From positions 1 through 20,274 of the forward strand of contig JALTOP010000179.1 in the NCBI GenBank assembly GCA_027000105.1: DNA of 20,274 nt, given 5' to 3'. Positions within the stretch are counted from its first letter, which is position 1. Each line of letters starts with the position of its first letter. Below are positions 1-6,796 of the stretch, piece after piece. A program made the position numbers and the translations under genes. The DNA is from Planctomycetaceae bacterium. GTDB lineage: Bacteria; Planctomycetota; Planctomycetia; Planctomycetales; Planctomycetaceae. The notes under the pieces are model-generated. The model had not been told where the DNA came from and made no database searches. It saw only the letters and a list, made by a program, of their open reading frames with translations.

Positions 1-197
1 AGGCAATCCTTGTTTATATCGTCTTTGTCAATCTTGACGCAACCCTTACCTTCATTGAAAAAGATGTCCAACGCTTCAAGAATCGTTGATTTCCCAATGT
101 CGTTACGGCCAACAAGAACGAGTAGATCATCAAACTGTACTTTCACCGGGTCAGAGTAGCTTCGAAACCGATTTACGGTTACGGATTTTATCTTCAT
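1..197 (-). CDS. OLD/RecF-type ATPase, N-terminal 65 codons (runs off left edge)
   Basis: The minus-strand frame from the ATG at 195-197 stays open to the window edge. It reads MKIKSVTVNRFRSYSDPVKV and then a Walker A loop, GRNDIGKST, at residues 30-38, followed by ILEALDIFF. A short strand, an RFRSY-type turn, then G-x-N-x-x-GKST-xLEAL is the standard opening of the RecF/SMC-like ATPases that include the OLD family of ATP-dependent endonucleases. A strong ribosome binding site (GGGAGGGGAGGA) ends about six bases before the ATG, so the start is secure. Whether a Toprim nuclease domain follows, as in OLD or GajA, lies outside the window. Such genes are often phage-defence components; that role is inferred from the family only. 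The nearest other minus-strand gene is the small protein at 600-770, about 400 bases upstream, too far to assume one operon. Confidence 0.8.
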   Translation of the reverse strand, partial: MKIKSVTVNRFRSYSDPVKVQFDDLLVLVGRNDIGKSTILEALDIFFNEGKGCVKIDKDDINKDC

Positions 198-599
198 CTC
201 GTCCTCCCCTCCCTATGTGGCCAAGTGGCATCTAACTTGTTATTCACCTGCACCTCTTTGTTCCAATATGATGCCATATTGGAGCGTAAACGTGCAAATG
301 ACCGGTTGCTGTGTCAGGTATGACATCTCTGTCACTTCCTGTCTCTCATTGATTTTGTGCAAGACACCCGCAATGAACAAGTGGTTCAGTCGGGCAGGTC
401 CAGTTCGACCGGGCCTGTAATATTTCCAGGTTTTGCTTGGCCCCAACGGAATCAATACACTACACTATCAGGCACAAGGTCGGGCGGAGGGAACTCAAAC
501 TTGCCAACGACTTGACGGTCAGTCTAACAACGTTGGCGAAGCGAGTCCCTCTCGTCCGCTTTCCCTCAAGTGAGCAAACACTGTATGGGAGTTCTCAGT
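198..599. other. Intergenic stretch, no convincing gene
   Basis: Apart from the inverted repeat at 263-282, this stretch holds only weak short frames. One is a 28-codon minus-strand frame (240-326) with a passable AGGAAG site, which contains the inverted repeat. Its product resembles nothing I recognise, so it is not called. Base composition and lack of long frames suggest non-coding or decayed accessory DNA. Confidence 0.5.
263..282. repeat. Perfect inverted repeat upstream of the OLD-type gene
   Basis: CCAATATG, a four-base spacer, then CATATTGG: eight perfectly paired bases on each side, 66 bases upstream of the ATPase start. It could be an operator for a dimeric regulator or a small hairpin in the leader. 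No regulator is identified. Confidence 0.5.
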
Positions 600-770
600 T
601 TAGGCATACTTGATTAGCCTCCATGTGACAGCGACTCCGCCATACGGTGGCATCCTGTTACCTTTCGCGATTGGTGCGGTTGTTGTAGGTGTTCCCACCA
701 CTTCCCACACTCCGCTTTCCGGGCAGATTTCACCCGTCTTCGCAGTAGTACCAATTGGTCTACGCGTCAT
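600..770 (-). CDS. Small 56-residue protein, YjzC-like pattern
   Basis: The minus-strand ATG at 768-770 is preceded by AAGGAG with a seven-base spacer, one of the best ribosome binding sites here. The frame runs 56 codons to TAA. The product begins MTRRPIGTTAKTGEICPESG and ends PPYGGVAVTWRLIKYA. The spacing of motifs (CPxSGxW, VVGTP, a GNRMPP turn, then WRL near the end) resembles short beta-rich proteins of the YjzC kind, which run G-x-x-x-P-x-SG-x-x-x-x-x-G and end in an aromatic. That resemblance is from memory of the pattern, not a match I can verify. There is no signal peptide or membrane segment. Function is unknown. It lies on the same strand as the OLD-type ATPase and may belong to the same accessory segment. 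Confidence 0.7.
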   Translation of the reverse strand: MTRRPIGTTAKTGEICPESGVWEVVGTPTTTAPIAKGNRMPPYGGVAVTWRLIKYA

Positions 771-871
771 CTTAACACTCCTTGCATAAAAGGCAGTTTA
801 TTTGAGAGGCGAACATCGCTCCCTCATTAAGTCCACCATGATATTAATTTCAATAATAATATCAAGCGTTC

Positions 872-901
872 TTGACATTAAGAAGAAGGAATCATTAGAA
901 T
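872..901 (+). promoter_or_regulatory. Predicted sigma-70 promoter for the RNA at 907-992
   Basis: A consensus -35 box TTGACA (872-877) is followed after 18 bases by TAGAAT (896-901), one base from the consensus -10. The predicted start is near 907-908, exactly where the 5' arm of the RNA stem begins. Confidence 0.5.
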
Positions 902-906
902 TTTGT

Positions 907-992
907 TCCCCGGCTGCGGCCCCATTGAAGATTGACATTAAGCAGAGGCCGCTGGAGACACTCTGCGAAAACTCCGCAACCGGGGCTTTTTC
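907..992 (+). ncRNA. Candidate small RNA or transcription attenuator upstream of ettA
   Basis: A 12-base arm at 908-919 (CCCCGGCTGCGG) pairs with 974-985 (CCGCAACCGGGG) with one mismatch, and is followed by GC and five T's (987-991). Inside it, GCAGAG (942-947) pairs perfectly with CTCTGC (961-966) around a 13-base loop. A consensus-like promoter ends just before the first arm. The result is an RNA of about 85 nucleotides whose two ends are closed by a terminator stem. An alternative pairing, GCGGCC (916-921) with GGCCGC (947-952), would break both stems, so a switch is possible. It may be a stand-alone RNA, or a leader that stops transcription before ettA about 230 bases on. It matches no RNA family I recognise. 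The mismatch would be a G-U pair on the other strand, so strand assignment rests on the promoter and T run. Confidence 0.4.
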
Positions 993-1095
993 TCTTGTAC
1001 AAGTGATTTCCGGAATCGTGTTGGCGCAACGCATTGCCTGCCTGTCAGATAAGCCGATGTCAATCATGTCGCCAAACGGATTATTCGGCGCCTGA

Positions 1096-1125
1096 TTGAT
1101 TGAACCGTGGCTCAAAGAATATAGA
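1096..1125 (+). promoter_or_regulatory. Predicted ettA promoter
   Basis: TTGATT (1096-1101) and TATAGA (1120-1125) are separated by 18 bases, giving a start near 1131 and a leader of about 90 bases before the ettA ATG. A six-pair hairpin (1126-1142) sits at the start of that leader. Confidence 0.35.
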
Positions 1126-1223
1126 ATCTCCGTTTTGGAGATCGCCGGAACATGCAAAAGAAACCGGTACAGAATCTCTCTGCACCTGAATATCAGCCTT
1201 TGCAAACAGACGATTGGTAAACA

Positions 1224-2900
1224 ATGGCTCAGCAGTATATTTTTCAGATCGAAGATTTAACCCGTATTTACGATGAAAAAGCGGTGCTGGAAGGCATTTG
1301 GCTTTCATTCTATCCCGGTGCGAAAATTGGTGTGCTCGGCATCAACGGTTCCGGGAAAAGCACGTTGCTGAAAATCATGGCGGGTGTCGACAAGGATTTC
1401 ATGGGGACGGCCAGGCCTGCCAAGGGGACGAAAATTGGTTACTTCCCGCAGGAGCCCCAGTTGAATGAAGAGCAGACTGTCGATGAATGCATTGCGGAAG
1501 GGGTTGCGGAATCGCAAGCCATTCTCGATCGGTATAACGAAATCAACGAGCAGTTCGCCCAGGAAATGACTCCCGAACAGATGGAAGCCCTGATTGAGGA
1601 GCAGGCCCAGGTACAGGACAAAATCGATCACCTGAATTTGTGGGAACTGGATCGCCAACTTGAAATCGCGGCTGATTCATTACGACTTCCACCGGGGGAC
1701 GCGCTGGTCAAAAATCTTTCGGGGGGCGAAAAACGCCGGGTGGCACTTTGTCAGTTGCTGTTGAAAAATCCGGATATGCTTCTCCTCGACGAACCGACGA
1801 ACCATCTTGACGCCGAATCGGTCGCCTGGCTGGAACAGTTTTTGCACAAATTCCCCGGAACGGTAGTTGCTGTGACGCACGATCGTTATTTCCTGGACAA
1901 TGTCGCCGGCTGGATTCTGGAACTCGATCGGGCACGCGGCTATCCGTATGAGGGAAACTATTCTTCCTGGTTGGAGCAGAAACAGAAACGGTTGGAGCAG
2001 GAAGAGAAAAGGGAATCGAACAGACAGAAGGAACTCAAACGGGAACTGGAATGGGCCCGCATGTCTCCCAAGGCTCGCTCGACAAAAAACAAGGCCCGTC
2101 TGCAGCGGCTTGATGAATTGCAGAACATGAAGTACGAGGAACGGGAAGGGGATGCAAAAATCCAGATCCCGATCACAAAGCCGCTCGGCGATCAGGTTAT
2201 CAATTTCAAAAATGTGACGAAGGCTTTCGGAGATCTGGTTCTGTTTGAAGATGTCAGCTTCAATCTCCCCCCCGGTGGCATTATCGGCGTGATCGGCCCC
2301 AACGGAGCGGGAAAAACGACCCTGTTCAAAATGATCATGGGGCTGGAAGAACCGACCTCGGGAGAAATTACGATCGGGAAGACTGTCGATCTGGCGTATG
2401 TCGATCAGACTCGCGATTCGCTGGATCCCAAAAAATATGTCTATCAGGAAATCTCTGGCGGAGCGGATACAATTGAAATCGGAAACAGCAAGATCCACGC
2501 CCGGGCTTACTGCGGACGATTCAACTTCAAGGGCACTGACCAACAAAAGTTTGTCGGCGATCTTTCCGGCGGGGAACGCAACCGGGTGCATCTGGCGAAA
2601 TTGCTTCGCTCGGGGGGCAACCTGCTCCTGCTGGATGAACCTACAAACGATCTCGATGTTGCGACGCTGCGATCACTGGAAGAAGGGCTGAGCAACTTCG
2701 CTGGCTGTGCGATGGTCACGAGCCACGACCGCTGGTTTCTGGATCGTATCGCCACGCATATCCTTGCCTTCGAGGGAAACAGTCAGGTTGTCTTTTTCGA
2801 AGGAAACTACAAAATGTATGAAATCCAGAGAAAAGAACGCCTCGGCGAAGAAGCCTCCCGCCCTCATCGCATGCGATTCAAATCGATTACCGGAATATGA
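1224..2900 (+). CDS. ettA: Energy-dependent translational throttle protein EttA (ABC-F ATPase)
   Basis: A 558-residue protein with two ABC ATPase domains in one chain and no membrane segment, the ABC-F layout; E. coli EttA is about 555 residues. Domain 1 has Walker A GINGSGKST (39-47), signature LSGGEKRR (165-172) and Walker B ending in DEPTNHLD (189-196). The charged helical linker, the P-site tRNA interaction motif, spans roughly 240-310. Domain 2 has GPNGAGKTT (358-366), LSGGERNR (447-454) and LLLLDEPTNDLD (467-478). Long stretches such as NVAGWILELDR, EGNYSSWLEQK and RFNFKGTDQ agree with EttA as I know it. EttA binds the ribosomal E site and gates entry into elongation according to the ATP/ADP ratio. 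The ribosome binding site is weak, but the N-terminus MAQQYIFQIEDL fits the family. It converges on the membrane protein gene 43 bases downstream. Confidence 0.93.
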   Translation: MAQQYIFQIEDLTRIYDEKAVLEGIWLSFYPGAKIGVLGINGSGKSTLLKIMAGVDKDFMGTARPAKGTKIGYFPQEPQLNEEQTVDECIAEGVAESQAILDRYNEINEQFAQEMTPEQMEALIEEQAQVQDKIDHLNLWELDRQLEIAADSLRLPPGDALVKNLSGGEKRRVALCQLLLKNPDMLLLDEPTNHLDAESVAWLEQFLHKFPGTVVAVTHDRYFLDNVAGWILELDRARGYPYEGNYSSWLEQKQKRLEQEEKRESNRQKELKRELEWARMSPKARSTKNKARLQRLDELQNMKYEEREGDAKIQIPITKPLGDQVINFKNVTKAFGDLVLFEDVSFNLPPGGIIGVIGPNGAGKTTLFKMIMGLEEPTSGEITIGKTVDLAYVDQTRDSLDPKKYVYQEISGGADTIEIGNSKIHARAYCGRFNFKGTDQQKFVGDLSGGERNRVHLAKLLRSGGNLLLLDEPTNDLDVATLRSLEEGLSNFAGCAMVTSHDRWFLDRIATHILAFEGNSQVVFFEGNYKMYEIQRKERLGEEASRPHRMRFKSITGI

Positions 2901-2943
2901 TCCCATCCGCCCGATTTTCCAGTTTTTCGCAAAGTGGAGCGGT

Positions 2944-3426
2944 TCAGTTCGGTTCAGTTTCCGAGGCAGAGGTTTCAGTCGAATCGAACGGCGATGGTTT
3001 TTTCCGCAAATACAGGCACGCAAAGCCAAAAAGCAGAAATTGCAGCATGGGAAGTTCGACGAATGTGACAACTGCGTAAAACAGCCGCTGGGGCAGATAG
3101 ATATAAAGGGAAGAATCGACTCGCGGCAACCAGGTAAACAGTTCATAAAAGACGACTGCTCCCAACATCAGCGAACCTGCTCCAATCAGTACATAGCCGG
3201 CCTGCCTGCATAAACCGGCATCGCAATGCCAAAGGAGATACAGGGGAGCGCAAAGCATCGCCAACCAGAACAGATGACAGGCGAGCAGGTCTTCCACTCG
3301 GGGGCCACATCCCCAGGGGCCGCAGAGAACATGAGACCATTTCGTGGAAAGCGACCCTACCAGAATGGCCCCCTGCATCGCCCCGCCCCAAATCAGCAAT
3401 AAAATTGTCCACCGCAGTAATTTCAT
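2944..3426 (-). CDS. Four-helix membrane protein of unknown function
   Basis: A 160-residue protein with four hydrophobic segments, at roughly residues 4-25, 47-67, 75-98 and 113-138, and a short polar tail rich in Ser, Thr and Glu. The first loop carries a cysteine motif, LCGPWGCGP (34-42); other cysteines lie at or near helix ends (C50, C59, C68, C73). A GGGGGG tract four bases before the ATG serves as ribosome binding site. It probably sits in the cytoplasmic membrane. I do not recognise a named family; the style is that of planctomycete-specific membrane proteins. Its 3' end faces ettA, and no convincing terminator separates the two converging genes. Confidence 0.75.
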   Translation of the reverse strand: MKLLRWTILLLIWGGAMQGAILVGSLSTKWSHVLCGPWGCGPRVEDLLACHLFWLAMLCAPLYLLWHCDAGLCRQAGYVLIGAGSLMLGAVVFYELFTWLPRVDSSLYIYLPQRLFYAVVTFVELPMLQFLLFGFACLYLRKKPSPFDSTETSASETEPN

Positions 3427-3846
3427 AATTCCCCCCGATTTTTCCTGCCGACGAGGTTCTGCTATTCACGGCGTTCTTAACGGTTACAAATAACGGCAAT
3501 GGCCAGAGTATGACAGAATAAGCGTACAATAAGGGAAAGGTCAGTTCGGTGAGCTGATTCACGCTTACCCCCAAATGGGCAATTCTTTTCTGAATTCGAA
3601 AATAGTGGGTGATGTTGCATTTTTGCATCAAATGCGTAAAAGCAACAAGCCCGTCCCGGACGGATGCTTTTTATGGAACCGCCCTCCATTTCGCAGAATC
3701 ACGGAAGTGGGAGATTGCTTTTGGTTCTCCTGTGACTTTAGGCTGGATTCATCAAACGTTTTTGGAACTGCCTTGCAGCAGGTGAATGATGGACAGAGTT
3801 GTTCATCGACACAGCTTGAGAGGTGGAAACAGAGGGGGAGGGGATG
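3427..3846. other. Intergenic stretch between two outward-facing genes
   Basis: This 420-base stretch separates the membrane protein start (minus) from the secreted protein start (plus), so it should hold both promoters, but none could be fixed with confidence. It contains a hairpin at 3610-3630 (TGATGT with GCATCA) and a terminator-like hairpin at 3647-3672. Frames crossing it show no family resemblance. Confidence 0.45.
3647..3672 (+). terminator. Terminator-like hairpin without an obvious plus-strand gene
   Basis: AAGC-CCGTC, loop CCG, then GACGG-AT-GCTT forms nine pairs with a two-base bulge and is followed by a run of T's (3668-3672). No plus-strand gene ends nearby, so it may end an unannotated short transcript or be chance. 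Confidence 0.35.
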
Positions 3847-5010
3847 ATGAATCAGAAAAAACAGACAAAAGGTTTGAAGCTTGACGATTGGAGACTCTGG
3901 TTCCGTCTTGGGACAATCGGTTTTCTATTACTGATTGCCACTCGAGGAAACGGCCAGGAACTCCAGCTTCTACCTGCTCCGACAGAAGAGGCGAAACAGA
4001 CGTCAAAACAGGCGGGAAAAGCGTCACTTATCATTACAGATGAGAAAGAGAAGAAGGGCTTGCCGGTCTTGATCGCGCCTTCGGGGAAAAAAGAGGATGT
4101 TCCCAATAAGAAACCAACTGCAACTCCTGAAAACCCGGCTGAAATCGCCCCGATGCCGGTCATCGCGCCTCAGCAGACTCCCCAATCTCCGCTGAAGAAA
4201 AAGGGAACGCAAAAATCAGGCTCAACGAAAAAGAATCTGAAAAAGAAGCTCTCCCCGAAGCAATCCCGAGCAAGTTCCCAAACCGAGCAGTGGTCGATTC
4301 TGATTACTCCGGGAGTCAGTTCGCACTCGGCTGTGAAATCAAAACCGAGTGTGACGACGTTCCAACTGGATCGCAAAACCGGCAAAATGACCGCTCGTCC
4401 TGTTCGTCATGAAATTGGCCGCTTGAAGAGTAGGGAAGCTGGTCATTCGAAGAACAAGGTGGGCTCCCCAAAGTCGGGCGAATTGGAAATGGTCGATCCG
4501 ATGCGAAAAACCGAGTCAGACAAGAATCGCTTGCCCGTGATTCATCCGAACACGAACCTGATTCAACCGAAAGCAAACAAGGTTGAAGTTGACAAGTACG
4601 AGCAAATCTACAATTCAATTCCCTACAGCCGGGCCGAATACCTGGCCAATCCTGCTTACCGGCACGAAGCGACGATGGAGCTGTTATTGGGAACATTACG
4701 TCCGACTGTCGTTCATAAACAGGACAAACCGAAACGGGTCTACAATCAGCCTCGACTCAACGAAGCTGTGCCGCGCAACAGTCCTCCTCCAATGCCGTTT
4801 GGATATTATCCCGGCTATTACCGTGGCTATTATTATCCGGGCTATTACCCTGGTTACTACCGCGGGTATTATGGCGGATACGGTGGCTATTATGGAGGGT
4901 TCGGTTATCGTGGCGGCTATCGCCCCTATTCCTCCCTTTACCGTTATGGCCACACCCGTTATGGCTATGGCCCATACCCATATCGCTACGGTTACGGATA
5001 TCCCTACTGA
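3847..5010 (+). CDS. Exported Lys/Pro-rich protein with a Tyr/Gly tail
   Basis: The start is placed at the ATG at 3847 because GGAGGG (3837-3842) ends four bases upstream; the ATG at 3844 is an alternative, and an in-frame GTG at 3823 lacks a site. The product has 387 residues. Residues 1-36 form an export signal (basic start, hydrophobic GTIGFLLLIAT, possible cleavage after RGNG). Next comes a low-complexity Lys/Pro/Thr-rich region to about residue 150, then a more ordinary segment containing VDKYEQIYNSIPYSRAEYL. The final 72 residues (4792-5007) are almost only Tyr, Gly, Pro and Arg, with about 29 tyrosines in GYYPGYY/RGYY-type units. No enzyme domain is visible. The tail recalls structural or cell-surface proteins in which tyrosine drives adhesion or cross-linking; that is inference. 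It may serve the proteinaceous planctomycete envelope. A secreted SGNH hydrolase follows 169 bases on. Confidence 0.72.
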   Translation: MNQKKQTKGLKLDDWRLWFRLGTIGFLLLIATRGNGQELQLLPAPTEEAKQTSKQAGKASLIITDEKEKKGLPVLIAPSGKKEDVPNKKPTATPENPAEIAPMPVIAPQQTPQSPLKKKGTQKSGSTKKNLKKKLSPKQSRASSQTEQWSILITPGVSSHSAVKSKPSVTTFQLDRKTGKMTARPVRHEIGRLKSREAGHSKNKVGSPKSGELEMVDPMRKTESDKNRLPVIHPNTNLIQPKANKVEVDKYEQIYNSIPYSRAEYLANPAYRHEATMELLLGTLRPTVVHKQDKPKRVYNQPRLNEAVPRNSPPPMPFGYYPGYYRGYYYPGYYPGYYRGYYGGYGGYYGGFGYRGGYRPYSSLYRYGHTRYGYGPYPYRYGYGYPY

Positions 5011-5044
5011 TACTCCTACTGGCATTCCTGTTGATATTCCTGTT
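4997..5044 (+). repeat. Four 12-base tandem units across the stop codon
   Basis: Four imperfect units of the form GATATCCCTACT lie head to tail: 4997-5008, 5009-5020, 5021-5032 and 5033-5044. The TGA stop of the secreted protein (5008-5010) falls between units 1 and 2. In another frame the units read as four-residue repeats (DIPT, DTPT, GIPV, DIPV). Confidence 0.6.
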
Positions 5045-5179
5045 GAGTAAAAGGGACTTCGTTGGCGTCTTCGCTGGTATTCATTCTGCCTTGCCGTCAT
5101 AATTCGATATGTTTTCGTTGCGTTATTTTGTCGCGCCGTAGAAAAGTATTGAAGCGTATTGGAACGGGGAGTGGTTTGA

Positions 5180-6406
5180 ATGCGAGGTTCCTTTGACCGA
5201 CGGAACTGGTTCATGTTCATGCGAAACGTGCCGGTCTTCCTGATTGCCGGTCTGCTCGGTTGGACGCACGGCGTTCCTGCTTCAGCACAGGATGCTTCCT
5301 CAGAGAAGTGGCGTTATCAGCCGAACCTGCTCCGACCGTTCTGGGAAGGTGAGATTGTAGAAGGGGAATCGATTCTGTTTCTGAAAGATCCGGCGACCGG
5401 ACAGGCAAAAGGTTCCCTTCTTTTCCCTCCTTTGGAAATAGTTGCCGTTCGCAATTCATCAGGGACAGTGACGTATGAGCCAGGGAAGGATTATCTCTGG
5501 AAGCCCGGTTCGCGGGAACTGATCGTACCGGCTGGTTCGCGTATCGTCTCTCGCACTTCTGCCCAGATGAGAAGACCTGCCAACTCGCAGAAGCACCGCC
5601 TGACCCATCGGGATGGAAAGGGCGAGATTTTTTTTGGCGGGCGTCTCGAATACCACCACCTGCAAACATGTGTCACGTACAGGCATGCCCCGGCAAGTTG
5701 GGATACTCCACTTCCCCGTTTTGATGCTCAAGCCTTGCCCAAAGTCATCGGGAAGTTGCAAAGTGGAAAGCCGGTTTCCATTGTCGTGCTGGGAGACAGT
5801 ATTTCCTCGGGCTGTAATGCTTCCGGCTGGGCGGGGGGAAAACCATTTCAGCCTGCCTATCCGGGATTGCTTCAACAACACCTGCAGGCAGTTTATCGAT
5901 CGCCAGTGAAACTCACCAATCTGTCTGTCAGCGGGAAAAGCACTCCCTGGGCGTTGACAATGGTGAAGCAGGTTGTCGCTTCGAAGCCGGATTTGGTGAT
6001 TCTGGCCTTCGGCATGAATGATTCCGCAGGAAGATCGACAAAACAGTATCAGGCGAACACAAAACAGATGATTCAGGAGGTGCGCAAACGACTTCCCGAA
6101 TCTGAATTCATCCTGGTTGCATCGATGCTGGGAAATCCCGCTTGGACGACCCTGCATCATGAACGCTTCCCGGAGTACCGCGATGCGCTGGCCGAGTTGT
6201 GTGAACCGGGAATCGCGATGGCTGATCTCACCTCGATTTGGCAAGGTTTGCTTGTCCACAAAAAATTCATGGACTTGACCGGCAATGGCGTCAATCATCC
6301 GAACGATTTTGGTCACCGGATCTACGCCCAGGTTATTTCCGCTCTGCTTGTTAGCCCCGACAGGCCGCATGAAAACAGGCAGAATGCAGATCAGAATGAA
6401 AACTGA
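5180..6406 (+). CDS. Secreted SGNH/GDSL-family hydrolase
   Basis: A 408-residue protein with a signal peptide (residues 1-37; hydrophobic NVPVFLIAGLLGW, cleavage after ASA). Residues about 45-165 form a beta-rich N-terminal module. The SGNH hydrolase domain follows from about 190. Block I is IVVLGDSISSG with nucleophile S207; block II is NLSVSGKS with the oxyanion glycine near 252; block III is LAFGMND with N280; block V is NHPNDFGH with catalytic D376 and H379. All four catalytic blocks are present, so it should be an active esterase or acetylhydrolase outside the cytoplasm. The two-module layout resembles carbohydrate esterases acting on acylated polysaccharides, but the substrate is not shown. 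A GGGGAG site sits about eight bases before the ATG; a second ATG at 5213 would shorten the signal. Confidence 0.88.
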   Translation: MRGSFDRRNWFMFMRNVPVFLIAGLLGWTHGVPASAQDASSEKWRYQPNLLRPFWEGEIVEGESILFLKDPATGQAKGSLLFPPLEIVAVRNSSGTVTYEPGKDYLWKPGSRELIVPAGSRIVSRTSAQMRRPANSQKHRLTHRDGKGEIFFGGRLEYHHLQTCVTYRHAPASWDTPLPRFDAQALPKVIGKLQSGKPVSIVVLGDSISSGCNASGWAGGKPFQPAYPGLLQQHLQAVYRSPVKLTNLSVSGKSTPWALTMVKQVVASKPDLVILAFGMNDSAGRSTKQYQANTKQMIQEVRKRLPESEFILVASMLGNPAWTTLHHERFPEYRDALAELCEPGIAMADLTSIWQGLLVHKKFMDLTGNGVNHPNDFGHRIYAQVISALLVSPDRPHENRQNADQNEN

Positions 6407-6416
6407 TTCATTCTGC
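6379..6416 (+). other. Stem-loop across the stop codon of the SGNH hydrolase gene
   Basis: GCAGAATG (6379-6386) pairs perfectly with CATTCTGC (6409-6416), and ATCAG inside pairs with CTGAT around an eight-base loop. The TGA stop (6404-6406) lies in the 3' side. No T run follows, so it is more likely an mRNA 3'-end stabiliser or factor-dependent stop than an intrinsic terminator. Confidence 0.4.
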
Positions 6417-6769
6417 GGAAGCTCCTGTGCAAAACTGTTTCAGTTTCTGGACCGTCCTTCAGGCAGAATTGACGGGTTTATTTGTGGTGCTGTCTATATG
6501 TGCCGGTAACGGTTAAAGTTTACGAACGGTACGGAAACTTTTGAAAATCTCATTTTGGTTATAGTAGTCAGAACAGACCAGTCGTGCCGGGCATGCTCCA
6601 AGTTGTGCAAAATACAACAAGTGACGAATTATCGAGAATCGAAACTGTTGCAAAATGATACACTTTTAATACTCGGTGCTGACGAATGAAAATACGCAAA
6701 ATAATCTGTGTGCCGTAACATATTTTATAACAAAAGGTTATGGTCATTTCCTGAAATTAGCGATGCAAT

Positions 6770-6785
6770 TGGCACGCAATATGCT
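6770..6785 (+). promoter_or_regulatory. rpoN site: Predicted sigma-54 (-24/-12) promoter
   Basis: TGGCACGCAATATGCT has the invariant GG (6771-6772) and GC (6783-6784) exactly ten bases apart and matches the TGGCACG-N4-TTGCT consensus except for one base. The predicted start is near 6796-6797, four bases before the first stem of the RNA. An imperfect inverted repeat centred about 68 bases upstream of that start is a possible activator site, but a weak one. Confidence 0.55.
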
Positions 6786-6796
6786 TTGTAATAGTT

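Larger units (their letters stand above)
771..1223. other. Leader region of ettA: regulatory and RNA signals, no protein gene
   Basis: Frames on both strands here are short, lack ribosome binding sites and resemble no protein. The stretch instead holds two promoter-like pairs (872-901 and 1096-1125), a terminated structured RNA (907-992), an 11-base direct repeat TTGACATTAAG (872-882 and 932-942) and a small hairpin at 1126-1142 (ATCTCC, five-base loop, GGAGAT) near the start of the second predicted transcript. Confidence 0.5.

Noticed and set aside
240..326. 28-codon minus-strand frame with an AGGAAG site just upstream of the OLD-type gene
   Set aside because: Very short, contains the palindrome, no recognisable features; a longer in-frame version starts at TTG with no support.
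1680..2591. Long 303-codon minus-strand frame opposite ettA
   Set aside because: It lies wholly inside the clear ettA coding region and its product has no family character; mirror-frame effect.
3575..3847. 90-codon plus frame before the Tyr/Gly-tailed protein
   Set aside because: It crosses the terminator-like hairpin, its product has no features, and the strong ribosome binding site belongs to the ATG at 3847.
4583..5050. Alternative plus frame through the Tyr/Gly tail region
   Set aside because: Its regular look comes from the repetitive DNA of the real frame; only the 12-base units at its end are kept as an observation.
5459..6370. 303-codon minus-strand frame opposite the SGNH hydrolase
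   Set aside because: The plus strand encodes all four SGNH blocks; the minus frame is a shadow.
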